From: Bermanella sp. 47_1433_sub80_T6
GTDB taxonomy: Bacteria; Pseudomonadota; Gammaproteobacteria; Pseudomonadales; Oceanobacteraceae
Reading direction: 5' to 3'
DNA: 37,544 nucleotides
Assembly (NCBI GenBank): GCA_002162985.1
Contig: MAAD01000207.1
Span: 1-37,544 of the forward strand
Each line of letters begins with the position of its first letter. Positions within the stretch are counted from its first letter, which is position 1. A program made the translations under genes and the position numbers. This document shows, piece by piece, positions 1 to 7,337 of this stretch. The notes beneath the pieces were generated by a model. The model saw only the letters and a program-made list of their open reading frames with translations. It searched no databases and was not told the DNA's origin.

Positions 1-648
1 ATAGTCGGCGCTAAAATAGCCCCCATTGATTTTTATGTCCGCCCAAGAATAGCTGCCCCCAAACATCACAGCGTTGAGGTTTTGCTCATCGGTATCGTCA
101 CTTTTCCCCCCTTCCAGTATGGCCCCCACATAACTTTTCACCCCTGACACTTTTTTCATTCTAAACACGATAGCGTGGCCCATACGATAAGGGGTTTGCA
201 AATAGGCTCCAGAGTTGGCCTCAAATACGTTTGCCACATAGGTGCTGTTAACCGGGTTATCTTGCCGGCCTATGGTGATTGAACCTTGTTTGCCTTTAAG
301 GCCCACATTGGCATGACGCACCCTCACATCGGCCAAATCAGTACCAGCATTGGCGCTGGATGAGGTGCTATTGCCCCCTAAACCATCTTTTCGACCAAAA
401 TTATTATCATTGGTGTATTCGGTTTCCAGTTTATAAAAATAGCCCAGACCCGAATTCAGCTTACCTTCGCCTTTAAGGCCTATTCTGTGACCCGCGGTAT
501 TTAATGAAGTATTTTTATCTTCAACATTGGCCAGCACAAAGTGCAGTCGACCATAAACGTTAACACTGGGGGTAGTATCAGCGGCAACGGCTATTACAGA
601 AGAAAATATCAGGTAAAGAAGCAGTGAATAACAAACACCTGGTTTCAT
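1..648 (-). CDS. Gram-negative outer-membrane porin, C-terminus truncated by window edge
   Basis: Open minus frame running off the window edge, ATG at 648. Reads MKPGVCYSLLLYLIFSSVIAVAADTTPSVNVYGRLHFVLANVEDKN...GHRIGLKGEGKLNSGLGYFYKLETEY...GLKGKQGSITIGRQDNP; signal peptide plus the VYGRL / GxKG / GRQ pattern of trimeric porins. Confidence 0.85.
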   Translation of the reverse strand, partial: MKPGVCYSLLLYLIFSSVIAVAADTTPSVNVYGRLHFVLANVEDKNTSLNTAGHRIGLKGEGKLNSGLGYFYKLETEYTNDNNFGRKDGLGGNSTSSSANAGTDLADVRVRHANVGLKGKQGSITIGRQDNPVNSTYVANVFEANSGAYLQTPYRMGHAIVFRMKKVSGVKSYVGAILEGGKSDDTDEQNLNAVMFGGSYSWADIKINGGYFSADY

Positions 649-883
649 GAGTTCTCCCCTAAATTTAATGGATAAATTTCAGAGTAATGGTGAACTGGTC
701 GGTTAGCGCATTATTCATTCAGTGTAGGTGCCGCCTACAATAGATCAAATTATAGACAGCCAGATCTAATAGCCAATGGCTATAAACGAAACATTTTCAT
801 ACGCATAAATTATGAAGGTATAGAAAGGGGCATTTTAAAAAGATTTTTTATTCCACATTAGCGTACCGATCATGCTTGTCAGT

Positions 884-2131
884 TTAATTTTTGGCATTTA
901 ATTCCTTGAGGCGCCGTTGAATCCGCAGGTGCATCAACACTTCCAATATTTGCTTTTTCTGGCTGCGATCGAGCTTGCTGAAACTCAAGCCGTAACACCA
1001 ATCGTTTGCGGTAATGGTCTCTTTAACCAGTATTTTTCCACTGACACATAATGACAAACCAGGATTGATAAGCTTGATTTTTACCTGAATTGAACTGCCT
1101 TTTTTTAAACTCACTGGCACCACAAACCCCATACCGCCTTTGCAAAAGTCCACTACCAAGCCCACTAACGGCTTGCCGTCATACTCTATTTCCACCGGCA
1201 AATTACAGGAGAGTCTGGGGTGAGTACGCCTGGCTAAAAAAAGCGCCCGAAAGAATAGGGCCCGACTTAAAAGCGCCTCGGCGGTCACCTGTAACGAGGA
1301 TCTAAATTTCACCTCTGCGCGCAATTCTCCCTGTGAAGGGTGACTGTTTATCACCCTTACTTTAAGCCGCAAAGCCTGATCTAAATCCGGATGCAGCAAT
1401 TCCACATAATTCAAATTATTGAGGGAAACTTGCTGCTGCCACTGGCCCTTTTTTATTTTTACATGAAAACCAATCAAGCTGATTTCATTGATACACCCCT
1501 GTATCAATAACACTCCCTCACTGTCCGTTAACAAACAGCGAAGATTGGGAATATAATTATGAATGAGATATTTAAGACGGACATCTGTGATCATGGTTCT
1601 TAAAGATTGGCGAGAGTCCCGTTGCAGCAAAGCCAGATAGATATGAAAGCTCAACACCGGCAGGTAACTAAAGGCAATAAGGCCATGCAGGGTTAATAGA
1701 ATACTGCGCACCTCTGGCACATCTATGCCACGCAACAAATACATGGCCAGCCCGGTCAGTGCCATTAATGTCATGATGATGCTGGAGGCATAGAGGAATA
1801 TGCGCTGCTTCACCACCAATTTGTCGGTGCTAATCACATCCCGCTGATGGGCGGGTTTTACCCTCGCTATTATCGTGAGTATTAACACCCCTACCAGCCA
1901 TGCAATACCCAGCTTAAAATGCATGGGCCGCAGGTCTTGCAGCACATATAACCCCATGCCGCTCAATTCAACTAACTGACTAATGCCCAGAATATAAAGC
2001 CCTATGATTGAGGCGGCGTTGTACCAATGCAGCAGGCGAATGCGTCGTGTAAAGCGGGATACTTTTACCCGGCTGGCATGACTGAGCATCTCAAAACCAA
2101 CATCCTGCTCCAGGCGTTGCATGTTAAACAC
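884..2131 (-). CDS. Cytochrome b561/FdnI-like four-helix membrane domain fused to C-terminal PilZ domain
   Basis: N-term: RRIRLLHWYNAASIIGLYILG, MHFKLGIAWLVGVLILTIIAR, KQRIFLYASSIIMTLMALTGLAMYL, LHGLIAFSYLPVLSFHIYLALL (HW plus paired His as in Ni/Fe-hydrogenase/formate dehydrogenase b-type cytochromes). C-term: ARRTHPRLSCNLPVEIEYDGKPLVGLVVDFCKGGMGF (RxxxR and DxCxxG, near the PilZ DxSxxG). Confidence 0.8.
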   Translation of the reverse strand: MFNMQRLEQDVGFEMLSHASRVKVSRFTRRIRLLHWYNAASIIGLYILGISQLVELSGMGLYVLQDLRPMHFKLGIAWLVGVLILTIIARVKPAHQRDVISTDKLVVKQRIFLYASSIIMTLMALTGLAMYLLRGIDVPEVRSILLTLHGLIAFSYLPVLSFHIYLALLQRDSRQSLRTMITDVRLKYLIHNYIPNLRCLLTDSEGVLLIQGCINEISLIGFHVKIKKGQWQQQVSLNNLNYVELLHPDLDQALRLKVRVINSHPSQGELRAEVKFRSSLQVTAEALLSRALFFRALFLARRTHPRLSCNLPVEIEYDGKPLVGLVVDFCKGGMGFVVPVSLKKGSSIQVKIKLINPGLSLCVSGKILVKETITANDWCYGLSFSKLDRSQKKQILEVLMHLRIQRRLKELNAKN

Positions 2132-2184
2132 TCCACCAGGTTAAGATGCAATTAAGCTTAGCCACCACAGAGCGCTGCTTTTGA

Positions 2185-2748
2185 TTACAATAATTCATGG
2201 CTGTTCATGTCATGATAATTTGAATAATCTTTCCCGCCCTTACTGTGACAAGATACACAGGCTGCATTTTTTGAAAATACTGGGTACGAGTATTCGTCTA
2301 ACAGGTCATGGGCGTAATCTGTGTCGGAGCGGCCATGATTATGGCAATGATTGCAGGATACTATTTTAAAACTCTGTTGATTTGTTAAGTCCTGATGACA
2401 CTCCACACAGGCCAAAGATTGATGATAGGTTTTTTCCTTATAAGGGAAAATACTGGCGTGACGGGTGGCAAACAGGGTTTTGCGCCATCCAAGGAAACTC
2501 GGCTGATGGCAACGATTACAAGTACCCAGGTCACCATGGCTGTCTACCTGATTAGCGTGACAACTGTCGCAGCGCCTTTGTAATCCGAAGTAGTTCAGTT
2601 CAAGATCCCCCAGTACACCACGCCCATGGCCAAACAAACCCACCTGAAAATACATTTCATGAGGTGCAGGGTGAACCCTGGGGTCGCTACAAGCACTGGT
2701 TAACACCATAACAACCGCTAACCAGCCTAATGGGTTTATATTTGCCAT
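2185..2748 (-). CDS. Multiheme c-type cytochrome, probable lipoprotein, five CXXCH motifs
   Basis: CDSCH, CNRCH, CVECH, CNHCH, CVSCH; N-term MANINPLGWLAVVMVLTSACSD resembles a lipobox. 53 bp upstream of the cytochrome b-PilZ gene, same strand. Confidence 0.85.
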   Translation of the reverse strand: MANINPLGWLAVVMVLTSACSDPRVHPAPHEMYFQVGLFGHGRGVLGDLELNYFGLQRRCDSCHANQVDSHGDLGTCNRCHQPSFLGWRKTLFATRHASIFPYKEKTYHQSLACVECHQDLTNQQSFKIVSCNHCHNHGRSDTDYAHDLLDEYSYPVFSKNAACVSCHSKGGKDYSNYHDMNSHELL

Positions 2749-2937
2749 ACAGCTAACTATAGTCTTATAAACCTAAAGGCCCTTAGATGCTCTTTTGCCT
2801 CTATTAATGAAAACTTTATAACTGGTAACTATAACCAGTACCCTTGCGCAATATGAGCTTGCGGAACATGGCAAAACACCTAAGCTAAAATGGATACTAG
2901 GTAGCAACTATTCAGCGCATAAATGAAGGGGATAGCC

Positions 2938-3288
2938 ATGAAACACGTGTTTGCTATTTTGGTACTGGGATTAATTTGTGTCTCTGGAGTATCTGCCCTC
3001 GTAGTGGAAGAAAGTTTAGACACACCACTAAGAAGCAGTGAGAAGATGGCTTTTGAGGACGCGGTTAAGCTCAGTAAAGATATCGCCACCGGCAACAATG
3101 AAGATGCCATGGGCGAGGCCTCCATTGAGTGCCCGGAAGACAATCACCCCTCTTTTGTCGTTATGAACATCAGCATCAATAGCTTTTGGCTGGCAGATGC
3201 TAAATCCCCTAACGACAAACGCTACAGCGGTACCATCAACTATTCCCTTAAGTGCTCCCACGATCGAAGTGGTGGGGGGGATCGCTAG
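2938..3288 (+). CDS. Small secreted protein of unknown function
   Basis: ORF 2923-3288; the internal ATG at 2938 gives signal peptide MKHVFAILVLGLICVSGVSA; two Cys in the mature part. Confidence 0.6.
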   Translation: MKHVFAILVLGLICVSGVSALVVEESLDTPLRSSEKMAFEDAVKLSKDIATGNNEDAMGEASIECPEDNHPSFVVMNISINSFWLADAKSPNDKRYSGTINYSLKCSHDRSGGGDR

Positions 3289-3335
3289 TGGCCAATATCC
3301 CAAGCTCATAATTGGCCACCTCACAGGGTAACCCT

Positions 3336-3839
3336 ATGAATGTTCATCACAAGCTATTGGTTTCATTACCCCTCATATTATTATTGAGCCTCAGCGGGTT
3401 TACCCTGAGCTCGCAGGTTTACGCCTCTGATAAAGACCGCTCATCCATGATGCGTTACAGAAACCTGTTTATGGAAACCAAGGGCAAACACGCCAAGGCC
3501 ATTAAACTGCTTATTAAAAGCAAATTATCCCTCAAACATATTATTACCCATGGAGAAGCCCTGGCCGCCATGGCCGATGACATGTTGATATTGTTTCCAG
3601 CTGGCACCGCCGGAGGCAAGTCTCGTGTTACCGATAATATTTGGGATAAAAACGGCAAACTCACCGATGATTTTGTGGCCAAGGTCACCGACATGCGCAG
3701 CCAGGCGAGGGAGTTTGTACGGGTGGCTAAAGAAGGTAACTACAAAAAAATTAAGAAACAGATGGGGCGCTTTGCCAATAAAGGGTGTCGTAGTTGCCAT
3801 ACCGATTATCGCGGGGAGGAATTTGAGCCTAAAAAATAA
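3336..3839 (+). CDS. Cytochrome c' family (class II cytochrome c)
   Basis: Start at the internal ATG: MNVHHKLLVSLPLILLLSLSGFTLSSQVYA signal peptide; MMRYR..., FPAGTAGGKSRVTDNIW, C-terminal GCRSCHTDYRGE. Confidence 0.85.
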   Translation: MNVHHKLLVSLPLILLLSLSGFTLSSQVYASDKDRSSMMRYRNLFMETKGKHAKAIKLLIKSKLSLKHIITHGEALAAMADDMLILFPAGTAGGKSRVTDNIWDKNGKLTDDFVAKVTDMRSQAREFVRVAKEGNYKKIKKQMGRFANKGCRSCHTDYRGEEFEPKK

Positions 3840-3869
3840 CGACGTAAATATTCATTCTTACGCCGTTAT
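3836..3869. terminator. Stem-loop between convergent genes
   Basis: ATAACG-a-CGTAA / loop ATATTCATTC / TTACG-c-CGTTAT: 11 bp with one internal mismatch, at the stop codon of the cytochrome c' gene. Confidence 0.5.
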
Positions 3870-3883
3870 ACAAAACAATATAA

Positions 3884-4222
3884 TTAGGCTGTTTTTTTAC
3901 TGCTCCAAAAGGCTTGCACCGTTAAGATTAGCGCCCCTAGAAACAGGGCCAACATCAAGGGGACAACACCCTGCATGGCAGCCTTACTGCCATGGGTGAG
4001 CAGTTCACCCAAACTAACAATAAACGCTGGGGCCAGGGAAAACGTGCCCTCTATGGTATGACTGGCGGGCGTAAACAAAATCACCGCCGCCACCATGCGA
4101 GTGTAATTACGTAAATCAACACTATTCCAGTATTTAGTGAATTTCACTACACAATAATACATACCTACGGCCGCGGCCAAATAGGCTATCCAGGTATACT
4201 GATAGGTAAGGTAATACGCCAT
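3884..4222 (-). CDS. Small integral membrane protein, unknown function
   Basis: 112 aa with several hydrophobic helices (WIAYLAAAVGMYYCVV; GVVPLMLALFLGALILTVQAFW), directly downstream of the ycgN homologue. Confidence 0.6.
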   Translation of the reverse strand: MAYYLTYQYTWIAYLAAAVGMYYCVVKFTKYWNSVDLRNYTRMVAAVILFTPASHTIEGTFSLAPAFIVSLGELLTHGSKAAMQGVVPLMLALFLGALILTVQAFWSSKKTA

Positions 4223-4228
4223 TAACTT

Positions 4229-4675
4229 TTATTCCATGCAAATAATGTGGTCTTGCCAATCGTCTTCCGGGATTTTGTCATCCGGAATGCCCTTGTTACG
4301 CATGGACTGATTGCGTTTATGTATTAAATCTTTGTCACCGCTTCTAAGGTGATGCCATTTAGGTAAGGGTTTACCCTCACTAATGAGGCGATACGAACAA
4401 CTGGACGGAAGCCAGTGAAATTCTTTCACATCTTCAGGCTTAAGCCATACACAGTTAGGCACCAGTTCCTGGCGTCGTTTGTATTCAGTGCAGTTACAGT
4501 TATCACGATCCAGGTAACGGCACACTATTTCTGTATAGTGAACCTCACCCGTGTCCTCGTCTTCGAGCTTGTGCAGACAACACTTAGCGCAGCCATCGCA
4601 CAAACTTTCCCACTGTTGTTTGTTCATTTCCATTAACGGGATGGTTTCCCAAAATGGTTTTTCTTTATTAGCCAT
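4229..4675 (-). CDS. ycgN: YcgN/UPF0260 cysteine-cluster protein
   Basis: PFWETIPLMEMNKQQWESLCDGCAKCCLHKLEDEDTGEVHYTEIVCRYLD...C; synteny with ycgL and rnd. Confidence 0.9.
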   Translation of the reverse strand: MANKEKPFWETIPLMEMNKQQWESLCDGCAKCCLHKLEDEDTGEVHYTEIVCRYLDRDNCNCTEYKRRQELVPNCVWLKPEDVKEFHWLPSSCSYRLISEGKPLPKWHHLRSGDKDLIHKRNQSMRNKGIPDDKIPEDDWQDHIICME

Positions 4676-4710
4676 GACGATTACCGTTTACGCTTTCTTT
4701 ATACTAAAAT

Positions 4711-5007
4711 TCACAATATGTCGGTGTATTTTGACGAACTGTCTTTGTGAATATCCAGCATGTAATCTTCACGTACCGGAGGTAACTGTAAGTAGAAGCC
4801 CTTCACTTTTATTTCAGTCATGACTTTTTTGGCATCGGCACGGCCCAGTTTTTTGTCTTCACTAATGGGCAGACCCATGACTTCTTTAGGCACACCAAAC
4901 ATCTTAAGTAACTCAACAGGCACACGTTTAAGGCCTTCAAGACGATCTGTGTATAAATACATCTCGTCTTTTTTAGGGCTACGCCACACGGTCAATAACT
5001 GCTTCAT
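4711..5007 (-). CDS. ycgL: YcgL domain protein
   Basis: MKQLLTVWRSPKKDEMYLYTDRLEGLKRVPVELLKMFGVPKEVMGL...; start taken as the second Met because the first seven codons lie in a duplicated rnd 3' segment. Confidence 0.85.
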   Translation of the reverse strand: MKQLLTVWRSPKKDEMYLYTDRLEGLKRVPVELLKMFGVPKEVMGLPISEDKKLGRADAKKVMTEIKVKGFYLQLPPVREDYMLDIHKDSSSKYTDIL

Positions 5008-5115
5008 ACTGTCACCTGGATAATTCATTTAATAATTAAAAACAGTTGGCTGCTTATAGTAGGCCGCCGGTAACTGCTTGCTATTATTACCTGGATAATT
5101 GATTTAATAATTGAA
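4996..5115. repeat. Imperfect tandem duplication, 75 bp offset, spanning the ycgL start and rnd end
   Basis: 4996 TAACTGCTTCATACTGTCACCTGGATAATTCATTTAATAATTAAA versus 5071 TAACTGCTTGCTATTATTACCTGGATAATTGATTTAATAATTGAA. Confidence 0.8.
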
Positions 5116-6211
5116 CAAGTGGCTGAGCCACCACAGTTTGACGCCATCCTTGCCAAGCATCTGGAATTTCATAGGGGCCGGTTGAGTAGCCATCCCGTAA
5201 CATTTTTTCCAATGGTTTTTTTCTGGCCAATATTTCCGGCGGAACGTTCATTTCTTCCGCTAACTCATTAACCAGTTTGCGCATTTGTTTAAACCACTCC
5301 CCGGCGGCCTGGGATAATGGCCGAGCTAAGGGACTCGGCCATTGATCCTTATCCATATCTTTACAAGATTGAATAAGCTCAACAATCATCTTGCCTTCTT
5401 TTTTCAAGGTGGCATGACGCAAACCTTTAATGTGGCTTAGTTGCTCTATCGTCTGGGGGAGGCGCAATGCCATGTCCATTAAGATATCGTCTTTCACCAA
5501 GTGGCCACGAGGCTTGTTAACTTCCTTGCAGCGCACCTCGCGCCAAGTTACTAACTGCGCTAGCACATTTAATTGGTGAGACTTTAACGTCCAGGCTTTT
5601 TTAATGCGCTCATGGCTGTAGCCCCGCTGCTGATTAATAAGCCAGTCGTCTAACACTCGATTGCAGTCTTCTTGTAGCCATTCCAGCCGACCTAATTCAC
5701 GCAGTTTTTGGGTAAGCTTGTCTGTCATGGGCAACAGGTGGTTTACATCTTCCACCGCATAATGAATTTGGCTGTCCGTTAACGGACGCTTCAGCCAATC
5801 GCTGCGGGTCTCGCCTTTTTCAAGGTCCACATCCAGTAAGTTTTTTACCAGCTTCTGATAACCCATGATGCCACCCAGGCTGGCCATGCACGCCGCTAAC
5901 TGGGTATCAAAAATGGGACGCGGCAACACGCCAAGACTGTTAAAAAAAACATCCAGATCTTCGCTGGGACTGTGCAGGACTTTCAATACCGTTTCACAGC
6001 TGAAGACGTCAGCCAATGGCTGCCATTGATCAATTTTTGTGGGATCGATTAAAAAACTCTGACGACCATCGTTGATTTGAATCAAAGCCAGAATGGGATA
6101 AAAGGTATCCACGCGCATAAATTCGCTGTCCAGGGCAATGCGATCTAATAGCAGCCATTGCTCGGCCACTTCGGCCAAGGATTCATTACTTTGAATGTAA
6201 ATGTGGGACAT
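5087..6211 (-). CDS. rnd: Ribonuclease D
   Basis: LDSEFMRVDTFYPILALIQI..., DTQLAACMA, SDWLKRPLTDSQIHYAVEDVNHLL; HRDC-like C-term. Start at MSHIYIQ. Confidence 0.93.
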   Translation of the reverse strand: MSHIYIQSNESLAEVAEQWLLLDRIALDSEFMRVDTFYPILALIQINDGRQSFLIDPTKIDQWQPLADVFSCETVLKVLHSPSEDLDVFFNSLGVLPRPIFDTQLAACMASLGGIMGYQKLVKNLLDVDLEKGETRSDWLKRPLTDSQIHYAVEDVNHLLPMTDKLTQKLRELGRLEWLQEDCNRVLDDWLINQQRGYSHERIKKAWTLKSHQLNVLAQLVTWREVRCKEVNKPRGHLVKDDILMDMALRLPQTIEQLSHIKGLRHATLKKEGKMIVELIQSCKDMDKDQWPSPLARPLSQAAGEWFKQMRKLVNELAEEMNVPPEILARKKPLEKMLRDGYSTGPYEIPDAWQGWRQTVVAQPLVQLLNQLSR

Positions 6212-6266
6212 AAAAATTAGTTTCAACTATTAGTGGGTCAGAGTGTTAGTAATACGATTCTCTTTA

Positions 6267-6374
6267 TCAGGAGATGTCGATGCGCCCGCCAAGAACATGG
6301 CCAGCATGTCATTAACACTGGCTATTTTCATATTCGATCTAGGAGATATCTATGCGACCGGCTATGGCATGAGC
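6267..6374 (-). repeat. Diverged duplication of the recR 3' end, 72 bp offset
   Basis: Minus strand: recR ends [11 protein letters not shown]-stop (6374-6339); 6302-6267 reads G-H-V-L-G-G-R-I-D-I-S-stop. Confidence 0.7.
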
Positions 6375-6938
6375 CAAAGTGCCACCGTCTACATATTCCA
6401 GCTCACCGCCCAAGGGCACACCATGAGCGATACGACTCACTACCACATCCAAACTGAATAACAATTGCTGGATGTACTGAGCGGTGGCTTCCCCTTCTAC
6501 TGTGGGGTTGGTGGCCAGGATCACTTCTTTCACCTGGTTGTTTATCACCAGAGCCTTCAACTTATCCAGCCCTAACGCATCCGGGCCAATGCCTTCGATG
6601 GGGGACAGGCGTCCAAACAAGACAAAATAACGGCCGCGGAATCCGGTTTGCTCTATGGCCAATACTTCGGCCGGAGTTTCCACCACACACAACTGCTCAT
6701 GATTGCGTTTGGCATCGTCACACACCGGGCATAACTCATTTTCGGTGAGGTTGCGGCACTGTTGGCAATGCCCCACTTTTTCTAGCGCTTCACTTAAGTG
6801 CTGCACTAACATGGCGGCACCGGCTTTGTCTTTTTCTAACAAATACAAAGCCAAACGCTGGGCCGATTTAGGACCCACCCCGGGCAAGATAGTGAGAGAC
6901 GTCACTAACTGATTAATTAACGGGCTAAGGGATGCCAT
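6339..6938 (-). CDS. recR: Recombination protein RecR
   Basis: [17 protein letters not shown], zinc finger [16 protein letters not shown], Toprim domain; synteny dnaX-ybaB-recR. Confidence 0.97.
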   Translation of the reverse strand: MASLSPLINQLVTSLTILPGVGPKSAQRLALYLLEKDKAGAAMLVQHLSEALEKVGHCQQCRNLTENELCPVCDDAKRNHEQLCVVETPAEVLAIEQTGFRGRYFVLFGRLSPIEGIGPDALGLDKLKALVINNQVKEVILATNPTVEGEATAQYIQQLLFSLDVVVSRIAHGVPLGGELEYVDGGTLAHAIAGRIDIS

Positions 6939-6961
6939 TGATAAATACCTACTGCTTTAGC

Positions 6962-7288
6962 CTAGAAAGGCAGCTTCATGCCACCGGGTAGACCCATGCC
7001 TTGCGTCATGGAACCCATCTTCTCGGAGGACGTGGCTTCAATCTTACGCACCGCATCATTAACCGCTGCGGCCAACAAATCTTCGATGATCTCTTTATCT
7101 TCTTCCATTAGGGAGTCATCCAAAGACACACTTTTCACATCGTGACGACCTGTCATTACCACTTTTACCAAACCACCGCCAGACTCACCCTCGGTGACGG
7201 CGTTGGCCAACTCTTCCTGAGCCTTTTGCATTTTTTCTTGCATTTTTTGCGCTTGCTTCATCAAGCCGCCCATGCCGCCTTTCATCAT
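6962..7288 (-). CDS. ybaB: Nucleoid-associated YbaB/EbfC family protein
   Basis: [29 protein letters not shown]...; between dnaX and recR. Confidence 0.95.
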   Translation of the reverse strand: MMKGGMGGLMKQAQKMQEKMQKAQEELANAVTEGESGGGLVKVVMTGRHDVKSVSLDDSLMEEDKEIIEDLLAAAVNDAVRKIEATSSEKMGSMTQGMGLPGGMKLPF

Positions 7289-7337
7289 GTTGATTTCCTC
7301 TAAATTCTATTATTTAAATAACGGTTAAACCTGAAAA

